A DNA stretch of 42,194 bases from an uncultured Dorea sp. (lineage in GTDB: Bacteria; Bacillota; Clostridia; Lachnospirales; Lachnospiraceae): positions 1-42,194 of the forward strand of contig CAJTUQ010000012.1 in assembly GCA_910579335.1 (NCBI GenBank), given 5' to 3'. Position numbers and translations under genes: made by a program. Below are positions 8,236-16,223 of this stretch, piece by piece. The first letter of the stretch is position 1, and each line of letters starts with the position of its first letter. The notes beneath the pieces were generated by a model. It was not told the origin of the DNA. It searched no databases and worked only from the letters and a program-made list of their open reading frames with translations.

Positions 8236-8967
8236 ATGCTTGAGATAAAAAATCTGAACAAGTTTTTTGGAGATAATCATGTATTGAAAAATATAGAGCT
8301 TGAAATAGAGTCCCACAAAACAACCGTCATAATCGGTTCATCCGGTTCCGGAAAGTCCACCCTGCTAAGATGCATTAACCTGCTGGAAACGCCGGATTCA
8401 GGCTCTATAGCGTGGAATGGAAGCGAGCTGGACTTTTCAAAGAAGATACCGAAGAGCAAAAGTCAGAGCTTTACGAAAAAAACGGGGATGGTATTTCAAA
8501 GCTTCAACCTGTTTCCGCATAAGACTGCTCTGCAGAATATAATTGAGGCGCCGATTACGGTCTTAAAGAAGAGCAAAGAGGAAGCGAAGGCGGAAGCGCT
8601 TGAGCTTTTGCGAAAAGTAGGTCTCGAAGAGAAGAAGGACAGCTATCCGCACCAGCTGTCAGGAGGGCAGCAGCAGAGAATCGCCATCGCAAGGGCGTTG
8701 GCAATGAAGCCGGAAATACTTTTGTTTGACGAGCCGACGAGCGCCCTTGACCCTGAGCTTGAGGCGGATGTTCTAAATTTAATCAGAGAGCTGTCAAAAG
8801 AAGATTATACGATTCTGGTTGTAACTCACAATATGGCTTTTGCGAGAGACGTCAGCGACGAGGTCGTCTTTGTGAACAAGGGAGAAATCCTTGCGAAAGG
8901 AAGCTATGAAGAATTGACGAAGCTTGATAACGAAAGAATTAACCAATTTTTAAGTTTTTTGAATTAA
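8236..8967 (+). CDS. Amino-acid ABC transporter ATP-binding protein
   Basis: A 243-residue ATPase. Walker A is GSSGSGKST (about residues 34-42), the signature is LSGGQQQR, Walker B is ILLFDEPTSALDPE, and the H-loop is VVTHN. Two adjacent ATGs (8233 and 8236) are possible; 8236 is preferred because AGGAGG (8224-8229) is only 3 bases from the first but 6 from the second. The Shine-Dalgarno site overlaps the permease stop codon, so translation is probably coupled. Together with the two genes before it this completes one importer. Confidence 0.94.
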   Translation: MLEIKNLNKFFGDNHVLKNIELEIESHKTTVIIGSSGSGKSTLLRCINLLETPDSGSIAWNGSELDFSKKIPKSKSQSFTKKTGMVFQSFNLFPHKTALQNIIEAPITVLKKSKEEAKAEALELLRKVGLEEKKDSYPHQLSGGQQQRIAIARALAMKPEILLFDEPTSALDPELEADVLNLIRELSKEDYTILVVTHNMAFARDVSDEVVFVNKGEILAKGSYEELTKLDNERINQFLSFLN

Positions 8968-8976
8968 GGAGAAAAG

Positions 8977-9789
8977 ATGTTGGAGAAAATATTTTCGATG
9001 CCAAAGCCGATTATCGGAATGATTCATTTAAAACCGCTTCCGGGCTCCCCGAACTATGACCCGGCAGTTTATGATATGAAGAAAATAATTGAATTTGCGG
9101 TAGAAGAAGCAAAGATTTTAGAGGAAGCCGGGATCAACGGGCTCCAGATTGAAAACTACTGGGACGAACCCTTCTTAAAGGGAGAAAAAATAGGATACGA
9201 GACGTGTACGTCCATGACGGCGGCAGCATGCGCAATTGCGCAAAACGTTAACATTCCTATTGGAATCAATGTACATATGAACGGCGGAAAAGCGGCTATG
9301 GCAATTGCATGTGCGGCGGGCGCAAGATGGGTGCGCGTATTTGAGTTTGTAAGCGCCTATATCTCTTATACGGGACTGACAGAGGGCGTCGGCGGAGAAT
9401 TGGCGCGCTATAGAAGGATGCTCGATGCAAAGGACGTCCAGATGTTTTGCGACGTGAATGTAAAGCATGGGAGCCATTATATCGTCCACGACAGAACGGT
9501 GGGCGAGCTGGCGTATGATGCGCAGGAACAGGGCGCGGACAGTATTATTATTACAGGGTTCAGTACGGGCGTAGCCCCGACGAGAGAAAAAGTAGCCAAA
9601 GCCCGTAAAAATATTAAAATACCTGTTTTGCTTGGAAGCGGAATTAACATCCAGAATGCACAGGAACTGTTAGCTGTGTCTGACGGGGCGATTATCGGGA
9701 GCGCCTTTAAAACGGACGGGGATATGAAGAAGAAAATGAGTTTCCAAAGAGCCAGAGACTTTATAAAAGAAGTAGAAAAGCTGCGTTGA
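8977..9789 (+). CDS. BtpA/SgcQ-family TIM-barrel protein
   Basis: A 270-residue protein of the BtpA family, including the cyanobacterial photosystem I factor BtpA and E. coli SgcQ from a sugar operon. Family landmarks: PIIGMIHLKPLPGSPNY at the N-terminus, GLQIENYWDEPF, HMNGGKAAMAIACAAGARWVR and the C-terminal GSGINIQNAQELL...DGAIIGSAFK, which looks like a phosphate-binding end of a TIM barrel. No reaction is established for the bacterial members to my knowledge. Placement between an amino-acid importer and a PfkB kinase suggests a role on a phosphorylated sugar-containing substrate; this is inference. Start ATG 8977 follows AAGGAGAAAAG. Confidence 0.88.
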   Translation: MLEKIFSMPKPIIGMIHLKPLPGSPNYDPAVYDMKKIIEFAVEEAKILEEAGINGLQIENYWDEPFLKGEKIGYETCTSMTAAACAIAQNVNIPIGINVHMNGGKAAMAIACAAGARWVRVFEFVSAYISYTGLTEGVGGELARYRRMLDAKDVQMFCDVNVKHGSHYIVHDRTVGELAYDAQEQGADSIIITGFSTGVAPTREKVAKARKNIKIPVLLGSGINIQNAQELLAVSDGAIIGSAFKTDGDMKKKMSFQRARDFIKEVEKLR

Positions 9790-9811
9790 CAGGCAGGTTG
9801 GAGGATGCGGT

Positions 9812-10738
9812 ATGTGGGATTTTAAGGCGTCTGGAAATATTATCTGCATGGGTTCCGTCATAATGGATATTTCCGTCAAATGTGAACAGTTTCCTGAAAT
9901 AGGGGAAACAAAATATACGCCGTATACGTACGAGGTCACGCCGGGAGGCAAGGGAGCGAACCAGGCAATCGCGGCGGCGCGCGCCGGAGGAAAGGTACGG
10001 ATGTTAGGCAGGATTTCGGACGACGTATACGGACATGAGTTAAAAGAAAACCTGCGCCGGAGTGGAATAGACGTCGGTATGCTGATACAGGACAAAGCGG
10101 CAAAATCCGGTGTGGCATTTGTATGGGTGGATGAAAAGGGGGATAACCAGATTATTTGTTCACCGGGGGTGAATGCCGAAAATACAGTATCGGACATAAA
10201 AGAAGGGCTGCAGGCAATGCGGCAAGGGGACATCCTTCTTATGACGATGGAGTTTTCCAGGGAGATTTTACTCTGTGCTGCAAAATGTGCGAAGGAAAAA
10301 GGCGGGTTTGTGATTGTGGACCCGTCTTCGTCGGAGTGCAAGCGGCTGGATGAAGAGCTGGCCGGATATATTGACATAATAAAGCCGAATGAAGTGGAAG
10401 CCGGGATGATTACGGGAATAAAGGCCGATAGCCGGGAGAATATAGAAAAGGCGTTAGAATATATGGAGACAAGGGGAGTCCGATATCCGCTGATTTCGCT
10501 TGGTGAAAACGGAGTGGCTTATAAAGTGGACGGAAAACTGCATTGCGAAGAAGGGATAAAAGTACATGCAGTTGATTCTACGGCGGCCGGAGATACTTTT
10601 ATCGGAGCGATGGCATGCCGTCTTGCCTTAGGCGCGTCTATTCGGGAGGCGGTAAGATATGGGAATAAAGCGGCTTCGGTCTGTGTACAGAGGATGGGGG
10701 CGCAAACTTCGCTTCCTTTTGCAGAGGAAATAGATTAA
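9812..10738 (+). CDS. PfkB-family (ribokinase-like) sugar kinase
   Basis: A 308-residue kinase. PfkB signature 1 lies around residues 44-52 (PGGKGANQA), KPNE at 191-194, and signature 2 with the catalytic base D261 in DSTAAGD (255-261). The fold and length match ribokinase-like enzymes that phosphorylate sugars or nucleosides on the hydroxymethyl group. The substrate cannot be read from sequence. Because fructosamine kinases such as FrlD belong to this family and an amino-acid importer sits in the same operon, a sugar-amino acid conjugate is worth considering. GGAGG lies about seven bases before ATG 9812. It is the last gene before a terminator. Confidence 0.92.
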   Translation: MWDFKASGNIICMGSVIMDISVKCEQFPEIGETKYTPYTYEVTPGGKGANQAIAAARAGGKVRMLGRISDDVYGHELKENLRRSGIDVGMLIQDKAAKSGVAFVWVDEKGDNQIICSPGVNAENTVSDIKEGLQAMRQGDILLMTMEFSREILLCAAKCAKEKGGFVIVDPSSSECKRLDEELAGYIDIIKPNEVEAGMITGIKADSRENIEKALEYMETRGVRYPLISLGENGVAYKVDGKLHCEEGIKVHAVDSTAAGDTFIGAMACRLALGASIREAVRYGNKAASVCVQRMGAQTSLPFAEEID

Positions 10739-10753
10739 TTATGGAAGTGCAAG

Positions 10754-10781
10754 AAAATCAGCCAGGCAATTGGCTGATTTT
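10754..10781 (+). terminator. Terminator after the PfkB gene
   Basis: An 11-bp perfect stem (10754-10764 with 10771-10781), loop GGCAAT, with the right arm itself ending in TTTT followed by GTCTT. It closes the six-gene operon. Confidence 0.75.
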
Positions 10782-10833
10782 GTCTTGAAAATATTGGAAG
10801 AAATCTGTAATATATAATCTAACAGGAAAAGGA

Positions 10834-11331
10834 ATGTGGAAAAATATGGATGAAAAAAGGTATGAAGTGTTTTGCAGTATAATGAATGAGGTAGACAGGG
10901 CGTATGAATTAATGAAAGAATATGACGCCCTTCCGCACCAGTATGGAAATTATATTCTGTATCAGGCAGAGTCGCATATGATTGAGCATATAGGAATGAA
11001 TGAAGGCGTGACAATAACAAAGCTGGCGGAGAAGATGGGAAAGACCAGGAGCGCCTGCTGTCAGATGGTAAGGAAGCTGCGGGACAAGGAATGGGTCAGG
11101 CAGGTCAGGAACGAAAAAAACAACCGGGAATATAATCTGTATTTGACAGATGAAGGAAAGCGGATATTTAAAAATCATGCGGAATTTGACCTGCGGTGCT
11201 ATAAAAGAAATTTTGAGGGGCTCAGGCAGTTTGATTACGGTGAACTGGAAAAATATCTGGAAATACAAAGAAAAATAAATGAATCATTTCAAAAGGACGT
11301 GGAAGAGAGTTATCAATATTTTGAGAGTTAG
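10834..11331 (+). CDS. MarR-family transcriptional regulator
   Basis: A 165-residue winged-helix regulator. The HTH is in VTITKLAEKMGKTRSACCQMVRKLRDKEWVRQ (about residues 66-95), followed by the wing (NEKNNREYNLYLTDEGKRI) and a C-terminal dimer helix. Two starts are possible, ATG 10834 (AGGA six bases upstream) and ATG 10846; the first is used. It lies alone between two terminators, so it is monocistronic. Its target may be itself or the neighbouring operons; no inverted repeat was found to decide this. Confidence 0.87.
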   Translation: MWKNMDEKRYEVFCSIMNEVDRAYELMKEYDALPHQYGNYILYQAESHMIEHIGMNEGVTITKLAEKMGKTRSACCQMVRKLRDKEWVRQVRNEKNNREYNLYLTDEGKRIFKNHAEFDLRCYKRNFEGLRQFDYGELEKYLEIQRKINESFQKDVEESYQYFES

Positions 11332-11361
11332 GTGTTGGATGCAAAATCCAACACTTTTTTT
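11332..11361 (+). terminator. Terminator after the MarR gene
   Basis: A perfect 9-bp stem (11332-11340 with 11346-11354), loop GCAAA, followed by seven T. It begins directly after the TAG stop. Confidence 0.9.
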
Positions 11362-11455
11362 ACGAGATAAGAAGAATTTTGTCAAAAATAGTAGAATCCT
11401 GTCACAATATTCTGCGGACAAGCTTCACCGATTGCTAAAATACGCATGTTCCATA

Positions 11456-11464
11456 TGCTATCAT
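11456..11464 (+). promoter_or_regulatory. Possible extended -10 promoter of the LysM gene
   Basis: TGC-TATCAT at 11456-11464 matches an extended -10 element. A -35 at ideal spacing is not seen (TTGCTA lies 21 bases upstream). It is 37 bases before the LysM-protein ATG and after a terminator, where a promoter is needed. Confidence 0.35.
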
Positions 11465-11500
11465 AAGCAGACAAAACATGGGAAAATGAGGTGAGAGTAT

Positions 11501-12688
11501 ATGGAACGCGAATTTCCGAAAAATGTAAAACAGATTGGGAATGTCTGTGACGAGCCAAAGATATATGTAGAAGATTACGTAGATACTTACTTGAACCAGT
11601 TAAAGGAAAAAGCAAAATCCGCTCCCGTAGGCGCCGTGCTTACCGGAGAGATTCTTAAGCTTGACGGCCAGGACGTGGTTTACGTTGCGGGAGCGCTTAA
11701 GCTGTGCGAGATGGAGGCCGCCGGAGGGGATGTCAAAATCAGCGGTGAAGCGTGGGACAAGCTTGAGGAGGAAAAGCAGAGATTTTTTTCGGGACAGGAA
11801 ATTGTCGGCTGGTGCATAATCGAAGAGGGACAGCCTGCGGGACTTAGCAAAGGGGTAAAAAGAATACATGAAAAACGGTTTAGGCGGGAAAATACCGTGT
11901 TCGTATGGCGGGACGCCGTGCTGGATGAAGAGGCTTTCTATGCCAATAAGTTCGGGGAACTGATGCAGATGGGCGGACATTATATATTTTATGAGAAAAA
12001 TCCGTCAATGCAGAATTATATGATTAATATGCGCAAAAAGATTGGCGTTACACCCAGTGAAATGGTTGAGGATCGAGCTGCAAAGAATTTTCGCAGTGCC
12101 GTAAAGGAAAAGATGGAATACAAGGAGCAGAAGCAAAGCGCAAGATTTGCGTATGTTGTAAGCGTGGCGCTTGTTGTTGTAGTTCTTGTAATCGGTATCT
12201 CGACCATTAATAATTATGACAAGATGGAAGCCGTGCAAAATTCTCTGGAAGCGCTTTCTCAAACGGTAAGCCGTCCGGCGGCGCAGGAAGCGGATGCCGA
12301 AAGACAAGAGGAGGACGGCTTGGGAGAAGGGGACGCCTTGACTTCTCCCGACGCAGTCGAGACGGTCAGTAAGGCGGTAACGGCAAAGGAGGATGCGGAT
12401 GACCGCGGTGAAGACAGTTCCGGCGACAGTGCAAAAAAAAATGAATCGGAAGCAGAGGTGAATATTCCTGATACAACGGACAGCCAGGGCGGGCAGCAGG
12501 CAGAAGGAGCGGATGCTGAAAGTGCTTCCAGTGAAGGGAATTATTATGTTGTGCAGAAGGGAGACACTCTTGATAAAATCAGTATAAAAATATATGGGAA
12601 CAGAGATTCCGTAGATGCCATATGCCGGATGAATGGATTGACTGACGGCAATCTTATTATTATCGGGCAAAAATTAATGTTACCTTAA
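11501..12688 (+). CDS. Membrane protein with degenerate MPN-like domain and C-terminal LysM
   Basis: A 395-residue protein with three parts. Residues 35-175 resemble the MPN/Mov34 (JAMM) fold: a GAVLTGEILKLDGQDVVYVAGAL strand pair, EIVGWCIIEEGQ where active JAMM enzymes have a GW-x-HSHP motif, then TVFVWRDAVLDEEAFYANKFG and GGHYIFYEKN. The zinc histidines are absent, so it is not an active isopeptidase. Residues 216-236 are one hydrophobic membrane segment. A long acidic, low-complexity linker (240-345) leads to a LysM domain at 348-394 (YYVVQKGDTLDKISIKIYG). With positive residues before the membrane segment, the LysM would be outside, binding peptidoglycan, and the MPN-like part inside. The MPN assignment is by eye. 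It is followed by DUF5711 and CvpA genes. Confidence 0.82.
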   Translation: MEREFPKNVKQIGNVCDEPKIYVEDYVDTYLNQLKEKAKSAPVGAVLTGEILKLDGQDVVYVAGALKLCEMEAAGGDVKISGEAWDKLEEEKQRFFSGQEIVGWCIIEEGQPAGLSKGVKRIHEKRFRRENTVFVWRDAVLDEEAFYANKFGELMQMGGHYIFYEKNPSMQNYMINMRKKIGVTPSEMVEDRAAKNFRSAVKEKMEYKEQKQSARFAYVVSVALVVVVLVIGISTINNYDKMEAVQNSLEALSQTVSRPAAQEADAERQEEDGLGEGDALTSPDAVETVSKAVTAKEDADDRGEDSSGDSAKKNESEAEVNIPDTTDSQGGQQAEGADAESASSEGNYYVVQKGDTLDKISIKIYGNRDSVDAICRMNGLTDGNLIIIGQKLMLP

Positions 12689-12707
12689 CAGAAAAATATG
12701 CTATACT
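12680..12707 (+). promoter_or_regulatory. Possible promoter before the DUF5711 gene
   Basis: TTACCT (12680-12685), 16 bases, then an extended -10 TG-C-TATACT (12699-12707). The -35 overlaps the last codons of the LysM gene. It could give the DUF5711-CvpA pair separate expression. Confidence 0.4.
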
Positions 12708-12744
12708 GTACAGGAGATGAAAAGAGATACAAAAGGGGAGACGG

Positions 12745-13971
12745 ATGGCACACCAAAAGAATAAGAATTTGTATGTTGTAAAAGACGGAAATCACATGCG
12801 GGGCGCCCCGTATCAAAAAAACGGCCTGCAGGAAACGGAGGATGAAATCAGACAGCATAAGACAAAATTCCAAAAAAGAGCGGCAGCCGGCATGATTATA
12901 GCGGCGGTGATTGGAATTGCTGCTTTTCTGTATCTATATATGCAGACTTATACAGGGGTCAGAACGGCAGACACATATAAGGTGGGAAATGCATCGGACA
13001 ACAGCTATCAGGAATTTGCGGGCGGCGTCCTCAAATACAGCCGCGATGGAATTGCCTATCTGAATGACAGAGGAGAGGAGCAGTGGAATCTGCCCTATCA
13101 GATTAAAAATCCTTTTTTGGATGTCAACAGCCAGTCGGCTGCGGTCGCCGACAAGGGCGGCAATAACATTCTGGTTTTTCAAAAGGACGGTTTAAAAGGA
13201 GAGATTAAGACGACGCTTCCTATTGAGAAAATTGCAGTATCGGAGCAGGGAATCGTGGCGGCCGTCCTGAAAAATGAATACGCTCCCCGGATTATCTGCT
13301 ATGATACTGCGGGAAATGTGCTGGTGGAGCACAAAACATCAATGACGGGGGTTGGATATCCGGTGGATATTGCGATTTCTCCGGACGGGGAAGTGATGCA
13401 GGCGGTGTATCTGGCCGTGAACGGCGGAGAGATGACGTCAAAAGTGTGTTATTATAATTTTGGCGAGGCGGGAGCGGAAAAGATAGACCATCAGGTGACG
13501 GAGAAGGAGTACAAAGGAAGCGTCATCGGTTCCGGCTTTTTTATTAATGAAGGAGTATCCGCTTCGGTCGGCGACAACTGCCTGACGGTTTTTAAGGGGA
13601 GGGAGGAGCCGAAGGAGGCGGCGACCATACAGATAAAAGGTGAAATTCAAAGCGTGTTTCACAGCAGTAAGTATATCGGGCTTCTTTTAAAGACGGAAGG
13701 AAACAGCAGATATGAGCTGTGCCTTTACAATACTTCCGGCAAAAAGGTATTATCCCGTGAATTTGGCGGAACTTATAAGTCGGCAAAGATATCGGGCGGA
13801 CAGATTATACTGTATGATGGGAAAAAATGCAGTATTTATACGAGATTCGGGGTTCACCGTTTCGAGGGAGAGATGAATAATAATATACTGGAGATATTTC
13901 CGGCCTTTGGAATCAATAAATATATAGTGATGGACGCCAACGGCATGGAGGATATACGGCTTGTAAAATAA
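12745..13971 (+). CDS. DUF5711 family membrane-anchored protein
   Basis: A 408-residue protein with a short basic cytoplasmic N-terminus, one membrane segment at about residues 48-66 (GMIIAAVIGIAAFLYLYM), and a large extracytoplasmic part built of repeated beta strands, such as GIAYLNDRGEEQWNLPYQI, VAAVLKNEYAPRIICYDTAGN and KVLSREFGGTYKSAKISGG. The spacing suggests a beta-propeller similar to PQQ/WD-type folds. The family is found in Lachnospiraceae and has no known function. It lies between a LysM membrane protein and a CvpA homologue, pointing to a role at the cell envelope or division site. The ATG at 12745 follows GGGGAG. Confidence 0.8.
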   Translation: MAHQKNKNLYVVKDGNHMRGAPYQKNGLQETEDEIRQHKTKFQKRAAAGMIIAAVIGIAAFLYLYMQTYTGVRTADTYKVGNASDNSYQEFAGGVLKYSRDGIAYLNDRGEEQWNLPYQIKNPFLDVNSQSAAVADKGGNNILVFQKDGLKGEIKTTLPIEKIAVSEQGIVAAVLKNEYAPRIICYDTAGNVLVEHKTSMTGVGYPVDIAISPDGEVMQAVYLAVNGGEMTSKVCYYNFGEAGAEKIDHQVTEKEYKGSVIGSGFFINEGVSASVGDNCLTVFKGREEPKEAATIQIKGEIQSVFHSSKYIGLLLKTEGNSRYELCLYNTSGKKVLSREFGGTYKSAKISGGQIILYDGKKCSIYTRFGVHRFEGEMNNNILEIFPAFGINKYIVMDANGMEDIRLVK

Positions 13972-13980
13972 GGAGAAGAT

Positions 13981-14919
13981 ATGGACTGGGTAATCATAAC
14001 AGTAGGGGCAATTTTTTTGATATGCATCATTGTAGGAATCTGTCAGGGAGCGATCCGTATTGCAGTGTCGCTTGCAACGACTCTCTTAACGCTTGTTATT
14101 GTGTTTTTCGCAACACCGCACGTAGCGAAGGCAATTGCGCAGTATACGCCGGTAGATGAGATGATAGAACAGAAAGTGAGTGCGGCAATACTGGATGCGG
14201 CAAAGACTCATCTGACGGAAAGCGTGGAAGATATTACAGGCGGAAAAATGTCCGAGGATGATGTAAGGGCGGCTTTAAATGCAGCGGGAGTCAGTGAGGA
14301 AGATTTGGAATCGCAAGGAATTACCGTCAGCGATATTGCGGAAGGGAATATTGACGAGAGCCTGCTGTCGCAGCTTGGAATTGACGGAAAGATTCCTGCG
14401 GCGGACTACGGAGACGGCAAAGAGGGCGGAGAGGAAGACGGAGGGAGCCTTCCGGATAATATGGAGATACCAAGAGACCTGCAGCAGGAGGCAATCAATG
14501 CTGCGGATCTGCCGGATGTTTTTAAAAATCTTCTGACAGTGAATAATAACGATGAAATTTATGAGGAATTAGGCGTCGAGTCGTTTGCCCAATACGTAGG
14601 GAGCTTTCTTGCAAAGCTGATTATTAATGTTATTTCGTATCTGAGCACGTTTTTGATTGTTACGATTATTCTGCGGGCAATCGTATTTGCGCTTGACATT
14701 GTGGCGGAGCTTCCGGTGCTGGGGCTTATCAACCGTCTGGCGGGCGGTGCGGTCGGCTTTGTCGGTGCGGCGATTATTGTGTGGATCTTATTTATCGCTG
14801 TCACCTTACTTTATACAACCGTAATAGGAAAAGATATTTATCAGACGATACAAGGAAACGGCATTTTGAAATTCCTGTATGACCACAACCCGATTATGGG
14901 GATGGCTATGAAGATATAG
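13981..14919 (+). CDS. CvpA family membrane protein
   Basis: A 312-residue membrane protein. Two hydrophobic segments near the N-terminus (about 3-20 and 26-44) and a C-terminal pair (212-240 and 255-280) match the CvpA topology. The ending AGGAVGFVGAAIIVWIL is typical. CvpA proteins are normally about 160-200 residues; this one carries roughly 160 extra residues between the two pairs, rich in Asp/Glu/Gly (DYGDGKEGGEEDGG). CvpA is linked to colicin V export and envelope homeostasis in enterobacteria; the function in Clostridia is unknown. AGGAG precedes ATG 13981, nine bases after the DUF5711 stop, so the two are co-translated. Confidence 0.82.
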   Translation: MDWVIITVGAIFLICIIVGICQGAIRIAVSLATTLLTLVIVFFATPHVAKAIAQYTPVDEMIEQKVSAAILDAAKTHLTESVEDITGGKMSEDDVRAALNAAGVSEEDLESQGITVSDIAEGNIDESLLSQLGIDGKIPAADYGDGKEGGEEDGGSLPDNMEIPRDLQQEAINAADLPDVFKNLLTVNNNDEIYEELGVESFAQYVGSFLAKLIINVISYLSTFLIVTIILRAIVFALDIVAELPVLGLINRLAGGAVGFVGAAIIVWILFIAVTLLYTTVIGKDIYQTIQGNGILKFLYDHNPIMGMAMKI

Positions 14920-14942
14920 ACGGCGGAAAAATTATGATTGAC

Positions 14943-14971
14943 AGGGCGGCATGGGAATGCCGCTCTTTTTT
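14943..14971 (+). terminator. Terminator after the CvpA gene
   Basis: A 10-bp stem (14943-14952 with 14957-14966, one G-T pair), loop GGGA, followed by TTTTT. It ends the envelope gene group. Confidence 0.9.
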
Positions 14972-15013
14972 GCGCATTTATAGAGAAAGGGCATGGATGT
15001 TAAAGCATATTTC

Positions 15014-15042
15014 TATACATTGATTTGAAAATAAGCTATAAT
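15014..15042 (+). promoter_or_regulatory. Possible promoter of the AcoX/GcvPAB-like operon
   Basis: A perfect TATAAT at 15037-15042 with TATACA at 15014-15019, 17 bases apart. The -35 is a 4/6 match. It is placed after a terminator and 30 bases before the first gene of the operon. Confidence 0.5.
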
Positions 15043-15072
15043 AATAGAAAATCACGGAGCAGGAGAAAAACT

Positions 15073-16197
15073 ATGAAAAGGATAGGGCTGATTGTGAATC
15101 CGATTGCCGGAATCGGAGGAAAGACGGGCCTTAAGGGTTCCGACGGCGAAGAAGTATTCCGGGAAGCCATTGCGCGCGGCGCTGTTATGGAAAGTCCTAA
15201 AAAGGCATTTGCAACAGTGCAGATATTAAAAGCTTCGGAGGCTTTTGTTGACGTATATACTTGGCCCGGAAAGATGGGGGAGGATATCTGCAAGGAGGCG
15301 GGACTTAGATGTACAGTGCCTGCCGGATATACGGATACAGGAAGCCGTACTACGTCGGAGGATACCGTCCGTGCGGCAAAAGAGCTGGTTAAGGCCGGGT
15401 CAGAGCTGATTCTTTTTGCCGGGGGCGACGGTACAGCGCGGGATATTATGGATGCAGTTGGGACTGGCGTGCCTGTTCTTGGCATCCCCGCAGGATGCAA
15501 GATACATTCCGGCGTTTATGCTCTGAATCCGCGCAGGGCAGGAGATCTGGCAGTTAAATATGCACAGGGAAAGGTACGGGAAACAAAAGAAGCGGAGGTG
15601 ATGGACATTGATGAAGCGCAGTTTAGGAATGGGAAAGTGCAGTCCCGCCTTTACGGGTATCTAAAGATTCCGGGGGAAGGCGGCATGGTGCAGAATATCA
15701 AATGCGGCAGCACCGGCGGCGGGCGGGAATCCATAGAACGGCTGTATGATTATATGGCTGATACATGGGATCGGAAGGCGCTTTACATCATAGGAGGAGG
15801 TTCCACTACTGCGGGGATTATGAAAAGGATGAATCTTTCCAATACGCTTCTTGGAGTAGACCTTGTATATGGGGGACAGGTTCTGGCATTGGATTGTACG
15901 GAACAAGATATTTTAAGGATTATGGAGAGGTATGAGAAAGTTAAAATACTGATTACGGTGATTGGCGGCCAGGGATATCTTTTTGGGCGCGGCAACCAGC
16001 AGATCAGTGCGAAAGTCATCCGGCGCGTCGGAAAGGAAAATATTATTGTGGCAGCATCACAGGAAAAGATGTTGTCTTTTTTGGGGAAAAACATATATGT
16101 AGATACCGGAGATGAAGAGACGGATAAGTATTTGGCCGGATATATGCGTATCATTACCGGATACGGGGAATATGCAGTGATTAAAGTGTCAAATTGA
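15073..16197 (+). CDS. ATP-NAD kinase family protein (AcoX-like)
   Basis: A 374-residue protein of the ATP-NAD kinase/AcoX group. It begins MKRIGLIVNPIAGIGGKTGL, a nucleotide-binding strand-turn, and has the kinase family signature GGDGTARDI at residues 117-125, then GIPAGCKIHSGVYALNP. ATG 15073 is used because AGGAG lies seven bases upstream and the conserved part begins there. True NAD kinases make NADP; AcoX-type members sit in catabolic operons (for example with acetoin dehydrogenase) and their reaction is not established. It starts the operon with the glycine dehydrogenase-like subunits 26 bases downstream, suggesting a cofactor or small-molecule kinase role there. Confidence 0.85.
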   Translation: MKRIGLIVNPIAGIGGKTGLKGSDGEEVFREAIARGAVMESPKKAFATVQILKASEAFVDVYTWPGKMGEDICKEAGLRCTVPAGYTDTGSRTTSEDTVRAAKELVKAGSELILFAGGDGTARDIMDAVGTGVPVLGIPAGCKIHSGVYALNPRRAGDLAVKYAQGKVRETKEAEVMDIDEAQFRNGKVQSRLYGYLKIPGEGGMVQNIKCGSTGGGRESIERLYDYMADTWDRKALYIIGGGSTTAGIMKRMNLSNTLLGVDLVYGGQVLALDCTEQDILRIMERYEKVKILITVIGGQGYLFGRGNQQISAKVIRRVGKENIIVAASQEKMLSFLGKNIYVDTGDEETDKYLAGYMRIITGYGEYAVIKVSN

Positions 16198-16223
16198 ATA
16201 TAAAATACAAAGGGAGGAAGGAA

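Noticed and set aside
16198..16223. Glycine riboswitch before the GcvPA-like gene
   Set aside because: Only 26 bases separate it from the previous gene, and no tandem glycine aptamer pattern is visible before the operon at 14.97-15.07 kb.
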